DNA from: Burkholderiales bacterium
GTDB lineage: Bacteria; Pseudomonadota; Gammaproteobacteria; Burkholderiales; Burkholderiaceae_C
Direction of reading: 5' to 3'
Length of the DNA stretch: 64,000 nucleotides
NCBI GenBank assembly: GCA_017307865.1
Contig: JAFKGE010000019.1
Location: 1-64,000, forward strand
Below, in pieces: positions 29,453 through 37,807 of the stretch. The first letter of the stretch is position 1; each line of letters opens with the position of its first letter. The position numbers and the translations under genes were made by a program. The notes beneath the pieces were generated by a model. The model made no database searches, had not been told where the DNA came from, and worked only from the letters and a program-made list of their open reading frames with translations.

Positions 29453-30055
29453 ATGCCTTCCTCGACCACCAAGCGCTCGGACCCGGCCACGCGCCGCGCG
29501 CAGTTGCTGGACGCCGCCGACGCGGTGTTCACCATCCACGGTGTGAACGCCCCGCTGGAGCTGGTGGTGCAGCACGCCGGCGTGGGCCGCGCCACCTTGT
29601 ACCGCCAGTTTCCCGACCGCCACGCCATCCTGCTGGCGCTGCTGCAGCGCTCGGCGCAGCGCACCCAAGACCGGGCGCAAAGCCTGAAAGACCGCCCCGA
29701 TGCCTTTTTTGCGCTGCTGGAATACCAGGCCGAGCGCATCGTGCGCTCGCCGGCCGTGTCCGACTACTGGCGCATCACCAGCCTGAAGGACCCGCGCTTC
29801 GCCCCCGCGCGCCAGCAGATCCGGGATGCGTTCGCGCCCACCCTGGCGCGTGCCCAGGCCCATGGCCTGGTGCGCCCCGATGTGCAGATTCGCGACCTGT
29901 CGCTGCTGTCCGGCATGCTGGGCGCCGCGCTGCGCGGCCCGACCGACGCCGAGCGCCGTCGCCTGGTGCGCCAGGCGCTGGACATCGTGCGCCGCGGCCT
30001 GCGGCCCGAAACGGAAGCGGATGCAGACACAGGCACGAACCGTCGCGCCGACTGA
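29453..30055 (+). CDS. TetR-family transcriptional repressor
   Basis: This is a 200-residue regulator. The N-terminal helix-turn-helix domain shows RAQLLDAADAVFTIHG and HAGVGRATLYRQFPDRHAIL; the remaining all-helical domain should bind a ligand. It is the first gene of a four-gene unit with an efflux pump (10 bases to the next start), so induction by a pump substrate is likely. The CGGACAA palindrome upstream is its probable operator. Confidence 0.92.
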   Translation: MPSSTTKRSDPATRRAQLLDAADAVFTIHGVNAPLELVVQHAGVGRATLYRQFPDRHAILLALLQRSAQRTQDRAQSLKDRPDAFFALLEYQAERIVRSPAVSDYWRITSLKDPRFAPARQQIRDAFAPTLARAQAHGLVRPDVQIRDLSLLSGMLGAALRGPTDAERRRLVRQALDIVRRGLRPETEADADTGTNRRAD

Positions 30056-30065
30056 GCCCCCGCGC

Positions 30066-31871
30066 ATGGCCGAACCCGTCTACCTGAAGCGCCCGCCCGA
30101 CTGGGAGGAGCACGAGAAACCGGCCTTGCCCGGCTCGCCCGCCATGCCCTACCACGCCCCGTGGGAGCGGGCCTGCTATGTGCTGGTGGCCGTGCTGGTG
30201 GGCATCACCGGCGGCATGGGCAACGCGCTGTTCACCGTCAACATGCCCACGATACAGGGGCAACTGGGCCTGACCCCCAGCGAAGCGGCGTGGCTGTCGG
30301 GTGCCTACGTGCTCTTCAACATGACCGCCAACATCCTGATCTACAAGTTCAGGCAGCAGTTCGGCATGCGGCTGTTCAGCGAAATCAGCCTGGGCATCTA
30401 CGCCACGCTGTGCCTGCTGCACCTGGTGGTGGGCAGCGCGCACAGCCTGTTGTGGCTGCGCGCCGCCAGCGGACTGGCCGCGGCGGCCTGCACCTCGCTG
30501 GGCACGCTGTACATGCTGCAGGGCATGCCGCGCCCTTACGTGCTCAAGATGCTGGTGCTGGGCGTGGGCGTCACCCAGCTGGCCGCGCCGCTGGCCTGGC
30601 TGCTGTCGCCCAGCCTGCTCAACCACGGCCAGTGGCACAACCTGTATTTTCTGGAAGCCGGGCTGGCGCTGATGTCCTTTGCCGCCGTGGTGCTGCTCAA
30701 GCTGCCCACCGGCGTTCACGTCAAGGCGTTCGAGAAGCTCGACTTTTTGACCATGGCGCTGCTGGTACCCGGTGTCGGCCTGCTGGTGGCCGTGCTGGTG
30801 CAGGGCACCACGCGCTGGTGGTTCAACGCCCCCGAGCTGGCCTGGATGCTGGTCGGCGCCATCGTGCTGCTGTTTGCCGGTCTGTACCTGGAGCACCACC
30901 GCGCCAACCCGCTGTTTCAAACCCGCTGGTTCACCGAAAGCGCCACCATCCGCTTCGTGATCGGCGCCATCGTGCTGCGGTTCTTGACCACCGAACAAAG
31001 CTACGGCGTGGTCGGCATGCTGCGCACCCTGGGCATGACGCCCGACCAGATGCAGCCGCTGTTCGTGGTGATCTTTGCCGGCACGCTGGCGGGCATCGTG
31101 CTGTCGGCCGCGACCTTCGGCATGGAGAACCTGCGCAAGCAACTGGTCGCCGCCATCGTGCTGCTGGGCGCGGCGGCCTTCATGGACTTTGGCCGCACCA
31201 GCCTGGACCGGCCGGCCGACTTCGAGCTCAGCCAGTTCCTGCTGGCCATGGGCTCGGGTGTTTTCATGGGGCCGCTGATGCTGACCGGCGTGCGCCAGGG
31301 CCTGAAGAACGGCCCCAACCACATGATCACGGCCATCTTGACCCTGTCCATGACCCAGGCCTTCGGCGGGCTGTTGGGCTCGGCCCTGCTGGGCACCTAC
31401 CAGATCGAACGCGAGCAAGCCCACTCCGTGGCGCTGGTGCAGCAAATCAATCCGGCCGACCCCATGGTGGCGCAGCGCCTGCAGTTGCAGCAGCAGGCCC
31501 TGGCCGGCACCATCACCGACCCCGCCCTGCGCGCCGCGCAGGGGGCGGCGCAGCTGTCGCAAATCGTGCGGCGCGAGGCCAACGTGCTGGCCTTCAACGA
31601 CGTCTTTCACCTGGTGGCGCTGGTGGCCCTGGCGCACTTGGCCTGGGCGCTGCTGCTGGTGGGCCAGGCGCGCCGGGCCGCCGCCCTCGAGGCCGCGCGC
31701 ACCGGCCACAACCTGGTGCAGGCGGCGCAGGAGGGCGGCGCCGATGCGGCCATGCCCGCCGACGACATCGCCGGCCCACCGCGCGATGACGCCCCCACGG
31801 CCGATGAGGCCCCGGCCGCGCCGCCCGATGCGCCGCCGCCCCGCGGCGTCGGCAGCCTGGCCACCCCCTGA
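30066..31871 (+). CDS. MFS drug efflux transporter, EmrB/DHA2-like
   Basis: This is a 601-residue inner-membrane proton antiporter with about 14 hydrophobic helices. The DHA2-type signature is visible near residue 52-75 (VNMPTIQGQLGLTPSEAAWL), with FLEAGLALMSFAAV and HHRANPLFQTRWF further on. The C-terminal 60 residues are an Ala/Pro-rich disordered cytoplasmic tail. It works with the membrane-fusion protein and outer-membrane channel encoded next. The start ATG follows the tetR stop by 10 bases; the ribosome site is weak. Substrates cannot be predicted. Confidence 0.9.
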   Translation: MAEPVYLKRPPDWEEHEKPALPGSPAMPYHAPWERACYVLVAVLVGITGGMGNALFTVNMPTIQGQLGLTPSEAAWLSGAYVLFNMTANILIYKFRQQFGMRLFSEISLGIYATLCLLHLVVGSAHSLLWLRAASGLAAAACTSLGTLYMLQGMPRPYVLKMLVLGVGVTQLAAPLAWLLSPSLLNHGQWHNLYFLEAGLALMSFAAVVLLKLPTGVHVKAFEKLDFLTMALLVPGVGLLVAVLVQGTTRWWFNAPELAWMLVGAIVLLFAGLYLEHHRANPLFQTRWFTESATIRFVIGAIVLRFLTTEQSYGVVGMLRTLGMTPDQMQPLFVVIFAGTLAGIVLSAATFGMENLRKQLVAAIVLLGAAAFMDFGRTSLDRPADFELSQFLLAMGSGVFMGPLMLTGVRQGLKNGPNHMITAILTLSMTQAFGGLLGSALLGTYQIEREQAHSVALVQQINPADPMVAQRLQLQQQALAGTITDPALRAAQGAAQLSQIVRREANVLAFNDVFHLVALVALAHLAWALLLVGQARRAAALEAARTGHNLVQAAQEGGADAAMPADDIAGPPRDDAPTADEAPAAPPDAPPPRGVGSLATP

Positions 31872-31905
31872 TGCGTCTTCCGATCGATTCCTTTTGACGA
31901 CCCCC

Positions 31906-33045
31906 ATGAGCGCCACACCCACTCCCTCCACCGCGGCAACGCCTCCCGCCGCGGGTCCTGCCGCGCCCGCGCCCGGCCCCTCGCCCACGCCCAAGAAGGT
32001 GCGCCCCAGCCTGCGCAGCGCGCTGTTGATGACCGCGGTGGGCCTGGTGGGCATCACGCTGGTGCTGCGTGCCTGGCAGGTGGGGCCGTTTCAAACCAGC
32101 GACATCTCGACCGACAACGCCTACGTGCGCGGCCAGGTCACCGTGCTGGCGCCCCAGGTCAACGGCTATGTGACGCAGGTGCTGGTCAAGGACTACGAAC
32201 GGGTCAGCGCCGGCCAGCCCCTGGTCAGGATCGATCCGCGCATCTACGAGGCCAACCTGGCCCAGGCCGAGGCCCAGCTGGCCAACGCCAGGGCGCAACG
32301 GGCCAATTCGGCCCAGACCCAGGCCCAGAACCACGCCACGCTGCAGGCCCGGCAGGCCAGCCTGGCGGCGGCCCGGGCCGAATCGGCGCGCGCCCAGGCC
32401 GAGCTGCACCGGGTGGAAGAGCTGGCCCAGCGCGGCTCGGTGTCGCTCAACGAGCGCGACAAGGTGCGCGCCACCGCCCGCCTGGCGGCAACCAATGTCG
32501 AAAAGGCCCAGGCCGACATCGCCATCGGCAACGAAGCCATCAAGGCCACGTCGGTCAACCGCGGCGCGCTGGACGCCGCCGTGCAGATGGCCGAGGCCCA
32601 GGTGCGCCTGGCGCGCATCAACCTGGACAACACCACGGTGCACGCCCCCAGCGACGGCCAGGCCAGTGAGGTGACGGTGCGCAAGGGCCAGTACGTGGCG
32701 GCGGGCAGCCAGCTGATGTACGTGGTGCCGCCGCAGCTGTGGGTGGTGGCCAACTTCAAGGAAACGCAAACCGCCCATGTGCGCATCGGCGAGCCGGCCA
32801 GCTTCACCGTCGATGCCCTGGAAGGGGCCCGGCTCAGCGGCAAGGTGCTGGAGATCGCGCCCGCCACGGGCTCGGAATTCGCGGTGCTCAAGGCCGACAA
32901 CGCCACCGGCAACTTCACCAAGGTGGTGCAGCGCCTGGCGGTGAAGATCGCCATCGACCCCGGCCAGACCCTGGCCGCGCGCCTGCGCCCCGGCATGTCC
33001 GTCATCGCCCATGTGGACACGGCCGACGAAGGATCGAAACCATGA
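31906..33045 (+). CDS. EmrA/HlyD-like membrane-fusion protein
   Basis: This is a 379-residue periplasmic adaptor. A Pro/Ala-rich cytoplasmic head is followed by one transmembrane helix (about residues 38-58), the lipoyl-like half-motif DNAYVRGQVTVLAPQVNGYV, a long Gln/Ala-rich helical hairpin (about 110-230) and the second half-motif NTTVHAPSDGQASEV. It bridges the MFS pump and the outer-membrane channel. Its stop overlaps the channel gene start (ATGA at 33042). Confidence 0.92.
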   Translation: MSATPTPSTAATPPAAGPAAPAPGPSPTPKKVRPSLRSALLMTAVGLVGITLVLRAWQVGPFQTSDISTDNAYVRGQVTVLAPQVNGYVTQVLVKDYERVSAGQPLVRIDPRIYEANLAQAEAQLANARAQRANSAQTQAQNHATLQARQASLAAARAESARAQAELHRVEELAQRGSVSLNERDKVRATARLAATNVEKAQADIAIGNEAIKATSVNRGALDAAVQMAEAQVRLARINLDNTTVHAPSDGQASEVTVRKGQYVAAGSQLMYVVPPQLWVVANFKETQTAHVRIGEPASFTVDALEGARLSGKVLEIAPATGSEFAVLKADNATGNFTKVVQRLAVKIAIDPGQTLAARLRPGMSVIAHVDTADEGSKP

Positions 33046-34517
33046 CGCCCCGAGTTTTGGCCCATGCCGCCGCGGCGTCGATGCGTCGGGCCTGGCGGTT
33101 GCCGCTGGCCATCGCTGTTTCCGGCGTCTTGCTGGCCGCCTGCGCCCCCTTGCCCCGCGCGGCGCCGGACAACGCGCAGGTGCAGCTGCCCGCGCAGTGG
33201 AGCGTGCTGGCCGCACGCGCGGCCGACGCGCAGGCCGGCGCGCCGATCGCAGCGGATTGGTGGACCCAGTTGGGGGACACCCAACTCGACGACCTGGTGG
33301 TGCAAGCCCTGGCCAACAATACCGACGTGCTGACCGCCCTGGCGCGCGTGCGTGAGGCCCAGGCCAGCCTGGCGGTGACCGATGCTGCGCGCGGCCCCAG
33401 CGTCAACGCCGCGCTGGGCGCGCAGGTCGGGCGCAGCCTGGGTCCCTTCGGCCCCTCGCAAACCCGCTCGCTGCAGCCCGGCCTGCAAGCCAGCTGGGAG
33501 CTGGATCTGTGGGGCCGCCTGTCCCAGCAAAGCCAGGCCGCCGCCGCCCGCGTGCAGGCCAGTGCCGCCGACCGCGCCGCCGTGCAGCTGAGCGTGGCCG
33601 CCACCACGGTGCAAGCCTATGTGGGCCTGCGTGCGCTGCAGGAGCAGCTGGCCATCAGCCAGGCCACGGTGCGCTCGCGCGAGCAGGCGCTGCAACTGGC
33701 GCGCGACCAGGTGCGCGTGGGCTACATCTCGCTGCTGCAGCAGACCCAGGCCCAGGCCGAATACGACAACGTGCAGCAGCAGGTGCAGCAGTTGCAATGG
33801 CAGATCGACAAGCAGTTGGCCGCGCTGAACCTGCTGCTCGGCCAGGCCGGCGGCCACGAGAATCTGGCAACGCCCCCGGCCCATCGTCTGCAGGATATGC
33901 CCTTGCCCGCGGTGCCCGCCGGCCTGCCCTCGCAGCTGCTGGAGCGCCGGCCCGACATCGCGCGTGCCGGCTACCTGCTGGCGGCCAGCGACCACGCCCT
34001 GGCTGCCCAGCGCGCCGCCTTTTTGCCGCAGGTCAACCTGAGCGCCAGCGCGGGCAGCCTGGTCATCAACGCCTTGCACTACAACCCGCTGACCGTCTGG
34101 AGCCTGGGCGGCAGCCTGCTGGCCCCGCTGTTCAATTCCGGCCGGCTGGAGGCTCAGGTCGACGTCGCCACCGCCCAGCGCGACCAGGCCGCCTACGCCT
34201 ACCGCGGTGCCGTGCTGAACGCCTTTGCCGACGTGGAAAACGCCCTCACCGGCACCGCCCGCCTGGCGGCCCAGACCGTGCACGCCACCCAGCGGCGCGA
34301 CGTGCTGCAGCAAAGCCTGGGTTTTGCCAAGGACCGATACGAGGCCGGCTACGCGTCCTATCTGGAAGAGTTGGACGCCCAGCGCAATCTCTATGCCGCG
34401 CAGCTGGAGGTGGTGCGCCTGCACCAGGCCGAGCTGGACAACCGCGTGGCGCTGTACAAGGCGCTGGGCGGCGGCTGGCAGGTCTCGGCGGCGGCCGGAC
34501 AAGTCGGTATGCATTGA
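33042..34517 (+). CDS. Outer-membrane efflux lipoprotein, NodT/OprM family
   Basis: This is a 491-residue outer-membrane factor. The signal sequence ends in the lipobox VLLAACAP. Two related halves each carry helical hairpins: WWTQLGDTQLDDLVVQALAN and WELDLWGRLSQQSQAAAARV in the first, and RRPDIARAGYLLAASDHALA and YASYLEELDAQRNLYAAQLE in the second. It forms the trimeric exit duct for the pump encoded upstream. The gap of about 190 bases to the next gene holds a candidate FNR-type site. Confidence 0.92.
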   Translation: MTPRVLAHAAAASMRRAWRLPLAIAVSGVLLAACAPLPRAAPDNAQVQLPAQWSVLAARAADAQAGAPIAADWWTQLGDTQLDDLVVQALANNTDVLTALARVREAQASLAVTDAARGPSVNAALGAQVGRSLGPFGPSQTRSLQPGLQASWELDLWGRLSQQSQAAAARVQASAADRAAVQLSVAATTVQAYVGLRALQEQLAISQATVRSREQALQLARDQVRVGYISLLQQTQAQAEYDNVQQQVQQLQWQIDKQLAALNLLLGQAGGHENLATPPAHRLQDMPLPAVPAGLPSQLLERRPDIARAGYLLAASDHALAAQRAAFLPQVNLSASAGSLVINALHYNPLTVWSLGGSLLAPLFNSGRLEAQVDVATAQRDQAAYAYRGAVLNAFADVENALTGTARLAAQTVHATQRRDVLQQSLGFAKDRYEAGYASYLEELDAQRNLYAAQLEVVRLHQAELDNRVALYKALGGGWQVSAAAGQVGMH

Positions 34518-34633
34518 GTCGATGGCGCCAGTCGGCGGCAGCGCCGACAGAGTGTTCGGGGCGCTTGGGCGGTGTCTCGATGGTTTCCGCACCGCGGCGG
34601 AATGCGGTAGGGCAGGGGTCATTGCGCGGTCCG

Positions 34634-34647
34634 TTGATCGAAGTCAG
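34634..34647. promoter_or_regulatory. Candidate FNR/Anr-type site upstream of ubiU
   Basis: TTGATCGAAGTCAG matches the FNR consensus TTGAT-N4-ATCAA at 8 of 10 defined positions. It ends 59 bases before the ubiU start. A second GATCAA follows directly, giving a wider TTGATC-N7-GATCAA palindrome (34634-34652), so another regulator is possible. Anaerobic control would suit the oxygen-independent ubiquinone genes downstream. Confidence 0.4.
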
Positions 34648-34706
34648 ATCAAGGTCTTTGCAGGCTGCCTAAGGTAGTCGGGCTTTCCTCTTCGACGCAC
34701 ACCATC

Positions 34707-35750
34707 GTGACCGCATCCGCCAGCCCGCCCTCATCCGCCACCCGCACCGCCCCCGAACTGGTCTGCCCCGCCGGCAGCCTGCCGGCGCTCAAGACCGCCA
34801 TCGACCATGGCGCCGACTGCGTCTACCTGGGCCTGCGCGACGCCACCAACGCGCGCAACTTTGCCGGCCTGAACTTCGACGAGGCCGCCATACAAAGCGG
34901 CATTGCCTACGCCCATGCGCGCGGGCGCAAGGTGCTGATGGCGCTCAACACCTACCCGCAGGCCAGCAACCCCGCGCCCTGGCGCAGCGCCCTGGACCGG
35001 GCCAGCGCCTGGGGCGTGGATGCCGTGATCCTGGCCGACCCGGGGTTGATGCGCCATGCCGCGGACAAGCACCCGGACTTGCGCCTGCACCTGTCGGTGC
35101 AGGGCTCGGCGACCAACGCCGACGCCATCAACCTGTATCAGCAGCAGTTCAACATCCAGCGCGCCGTGCTGCCACGCGTGCTGTCGCTGGAGCAGGTCAA
35201 GCAGGTCACGCAGCGCACCAGCGTGGAGATCGAGGTCTTCGGCTTCGGCAGCCTGTGCGTGATGGTGGAGGGGCGCTGCGCGCTCTCGTCCTACGCCACG
35301 GGCGAGTCGCCCAACACCCATGGCGTGTGCTCGCCGGCCAAGTTCGTGCGCTGGAAGGAAACCCCCGCCGGCGTCGAGTCGCGCCTGAACGGCGTGCTCA
35401 TCGACCGCTACGGTGCGGGCGAGAACGCCGGCTACCCCACGCTGTGCAAGGGCCGCTTCGACGTCGGCGACGAGAGCAACTACTACGCGCTGGAGGAACC
35501 CACCAGCCTGAACACCCTGGAGCTGCTGCCCCAGCTGGTGAAGATGGGCGTGCGCGCCTTCAAGATCGAGGGCCGCCAGCGCAGCCCCGCCTACGTGGCC
35601 CAGGTCACCCAGGTCTGGCGCGAGGCCATAGACCACTGCATGGCCCAGGGCCATTTGTACGCGCCCAAGACCGCCTGGATGGCCAGCCTGGATCAAGTCG
35701 CCGAAGGCCAGCAGCACACGCTGGGCGCCTACCACCGGCCGTGGAAATGA
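34707..35750 (+). CDS. ubiU: UbiU, O2-independent ubiquinone hydroxylation protein
   Basis: This is a 347-residue U32-family protein that binds a [4Fe-4S] cluster and forms a complex with UbiV to hydroxylate ubiquinone precursors without oxygen. The N-terminal ELVCPAGSLPALKTAIDHGA and the late FKIEGRQRSPAYVAQV are typical. Four Cys expected to hold the cluster are visible: two in FGSLCVMVEGRCALSS, one in GVCSPAKF and one in YPTLCKGRF. The start is GTG at 34707. The stop overlaps ubiV (ATGA at 35747). Confidence 0.93.
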   Translation: MTASASPPSSATRTAPELVCPAGSLPALKTAIDHGADCVYLGLRDATNARNFAGLNFDEAAIQSGIAYAHARGRKVLMALNTYPQASNPAPWRSALDRASAWGVDAVILADPGLMRHAADKHPDLRLHLSVQGSATNADAINLYQQQFNIQRAVLPRVLSLEQVKQVTQRTSVEIEVFGFGSLCVMVEGRCALSSYATGESPNTHGVCSPAKFVRWKETPAGVESRLNGVLIDRYGAGENAGYPTLCKGRFDVGDESNYYALEEPTSLNTLELLPQLVKMGVRAFKIEGRQRSPAYVAQVTQVWREAIDHCMAQGHLYAPKTAWMASLDQVAEGQQHTLGAYHRPWK

Positions 35751-36664
35751 TGGAAAGCAAGATGATGAAACTGGCCCTCGGCCCGCTGCAGTACTACTGG
35801 CACCGCGACACCGTCTTCGAGTTCTACCAACAGATGGCCGAGACGGCCGTCGACATCGTCTATCTGGGCGAGGCCGTGTGCTCACGCCGCCATGAGCTCA
35901 AGCAAAGCGACTGGCTGGACATCGCGCGCATGCTGCGCGACGCCGGCAAGCAGGCCGTGCTGTCCACCATGGTGCTGCTCGAATCCACCGCCGACGTGGC
36001 CGACATGCACAAGATCGTGCGTGATGAAGAATTCCTCGTCGAGGCGGGCGACATGGGCGCCGTGCACAAGCTGGCCGGCAAGCGCCCGTTCGTCGCCGGG
36101 CCGCAGCTCAACGTCTTCAACGCCGACACCCTGGCCTGGATGGCCGGCCTGGGCGCCACGCGCTGGGTCATGCCGCTGGAGATGCGCCAAAGCGACCTGG
36201 CCGCGCTGCTGCGCTCCAGGCCCGCCGGGCTGGAGACCGAAGTCTTCGCCTACGGCCGCATGCCGCTGGCGTTTTCGGCGCGCTGCTTCACGGCGCGCCA
36301 CTACAACCTGCCGAAGGACGACTGCGGCTTTCGCTGCATCGAGCACCCCGACGGCCAGCTGCTGCAGACGCGCGAGAAGGAATCCTTCCTGGTCATCAAC
36401 GGCATCCAGACCCAGTCCGCGCGCGTGCACAACCTGATCCAGGACATCCCCTCGCTGCGCGCTGCGGGCGTGGACATCCTGCGCCTGTCGCCGCAGTCGC
36501 AGCACATGGACAAGATCATCGCGGCCTTCGACGCCGCACGCCGCGCCGAGCGGCCGGATGCGGCTGCGCTGCAGGCCATGCGCCCCTTCATGCCCGACGC
36601 GCCCTGCAACGGCTACTGGCACGGCAAGCCGGGGCTGGACCTGATCGAGCCCGCGGTGGCCTGA
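35747..36664 (+). CDS. ubiV: UbiV, O2-independent ubiquinone hydroxylation protein
   Basis: This 305-residue U32-like partner of UbiU begins its family block with LALGPLQYYWHRDTVFEFYQ. It carries four candidate cluster cysteines: GEAVCSRR in the N-terminal part, then ARCFTARH, DDCGFRC in the middle. The start could be 35747, 35750 or the MMKLALG pair six codons on; I use the first because it overlaps the ubiU stop. With ubiU and ubiT it forms the anaerobic ubiquinone set known from E. coli and many other proteobacteria. Confidence 0.93.
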   Translation: MMESKMMKLALGPLQYYWHRDTVFEFYQQMAETAVDIVYLGEAVCSRRHELKQSDWLDIARMLRDAGKQAVLSTMVLLESTADVADMHKIVRDEEFLVEAGDMGAVHKLAGKRPFVAGPQLNVFNADTLAWMAGLGATRWVMPLEMRQSDLAALLRSRPAGLETEVFAYGRMPLAFSARCFTARHYNLPKDDCGFRCIEHPDGQLLQTREKESFLVINGIQTQSARVHNLIQDIPSLRAAGVDILRLSPQSQHMDKIIAAFDAARRAERPDAAALQAMRPFMPDAPCNGYWHGKPGLDLIEPAVA

Positions 36665-36681
36665 ACGCCAAGGACAAAGCC

Positions 36682-37173
36682 ATGAACGCCTCCCAACCCG
36701 CCGCCTTCACCCTGCCGTGCCCCGTGGGCGCCGTGCTCGCGCGCCTGCCGGCCTACCCCGGCTCCATGCTGCTGGTGGCAGCCATCAACATGGCCCTGGC
36801 CCGGCAGCTGCCGCAGGACGTGAAGGACATGCTGCGGGGCAAGCAGCTGGCCATCCGCGTGCGCGACGCGCGCCTGGGCTTCGACTTCACCTGGAACGGC
36901 CGGCGCTTTGCGCCCAGCGCGCCGCACGCTGACCCGGACCTTGCCATCAGTGCCAACGCGCAGGACTTCCTGCTGCTGGCCCAGCGCCGGCAGGACCCCG
37001 ACACCCTGTTCTTCAACCGCCGCCTGGTGATGGAAGGCGACACCGAGCTGGGCCTGGTGGTGAAGAACGCGCTCGACGCGCTGGAGCTGCCCGTGCTCGA
37101 CCCCGCGCACTGGAGCCCGCGCGCCGTGCTGGCGCGCATGCCGGGCGTGGCGTCGCGCCGGGCGCGCCCATGA
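36682..37173 (+). CDS. ubiT: UbiT, SCP2-domain lipid-binding accessory factor
   Basis: The 163-residue protein has an SCP2/sterol-carrier fold (LRGKQLAIRVRDARLGFDFT, ISANAQDFLLLAQRRQDPDT, LFFNRRLVMEGDTELGLVVK). In the anaerobic pathway it is thought to present ubiquinone intermediates to the enzymes. CAAGGACAAAGCC precedes the ATG. It follows ubiV by 17 bases and overlaps ubiX by four (ATGA at 37170), so it belongs to the same unit. Confidence 0.92.
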   Translation: MNASQPAAFTLPCPVGAVLARLPAYPGSMLLVAAINMALARQLPQDVKDMLRGKQLAIRVRDARLGFDFTWNGRRFAPSAPHADPDLAISANAQDFLLLAQRRQDPDTLFFNRRLVMEGDTELGLVVKNALDALELPVLDPAHWSPRAVLARMPGVASRRARP

Positions 37174-37754
37174 CGGCGCCGCGCCGCATCGTCGTCGGCA
37201 TCTCGGGCGCCAGCGGCGCCGTCTATGGCGTGGCGCTGCTGCGGGCGCTGCGCGCCATGGCCGGCATCGAATCGCACCTGGTCGTGTCCGACGCCGGCTG
37301 GCTGAACATCGCGCACGAGACCGAGCTGGCGCGCCCCGACGTCGAGGCGCTGGCCGACGTGGTGCACGACAACGCCGCCATCGGCGCCAGCATCGCCAGC
37401 GGCTCGTTCGGCGCACAGGGCATGGTGGTGGCGCCGTGCTCCATGCGCACGCTGGCGGCCATCGCGCACGGCCTGTCGGATTCGCTGCTCACGCGCGCCG
37501 CCGACGTGATGCTGAAGGAGCGCCGCCGCCTGGTGCTGCTGGCGCGTGAATCGCCCCTGCACCTGGTCCACCTGCGCAACATGGTCACGGTGACCGAGAT
37601 GGGCGCCATTGTCTGCCCGCCCATGCCCGCGTTCTACCAGCGCCCGCGCACGGTGGATGACATCGTGCAGCACGGCGTGGCGCGCACGCTGGACCTGCTG
37701 GGCCTCGACAACGACCTGGCGCCGCGCTGGCCGGGCTTGCCACAAAAATCCTGA
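37170..37754 (+). CDS. ubiX: Flavin prenyltransferase UbiX
   Basis: This 194-residue enzyme makes the prenylated FMN cofactor of UbiD. It shows the N-terminal flavin loop VVGISGASGAVYGVALLRAL, the VVAPCSMRTLAAIAHGLSD segment, RLVLLARESPLHLVHLRNM and a C-terminal MPAFYQRPRTVDDIV. The ubiD gene that needs the cofactor follows directly, separated only by a dispersed repeat, which makes this a co-transcribed cofactor-enzyme pair placed in the anaerobic ubiquinone cluster. Confidence 0.95.
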   Translation: MTAPRRIVVGISGASGAVYGVALLRALRAMAGIESHLVVSDAGWLNIAHETELARPDVEALADVVHDNAAIGASIASGSFGAQGMVVAPCSMRTLAAIAHGLSDSLLTRAADVMLKERRRLVLLARESPLHLVHLRNMVTVTEMGAIVCPPMPAFYQRPRTVDDIVQHGVARTLDLLGLDNDLAPRWPGLPQKS

Positions 37755-37800
37755 TTTGATAGCTGCTCGCGCTTGATGGGCGGGCACCAGAGCCAGATTT
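37753..37800. repeat. Dispersed GATAGCTG-GCGCTTG repeat
   Basis: GATAGCTGCTCGCGCTTGAT followed by GGGCACCAGAGCCAGATTTG fills the 53-base gap between ubiX and ubiD, starting at the ubiX stop codon. It is a clear copy in plus orientation. Confidence 0.85.
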
Positions 37801-37807
37801 GACCAAA

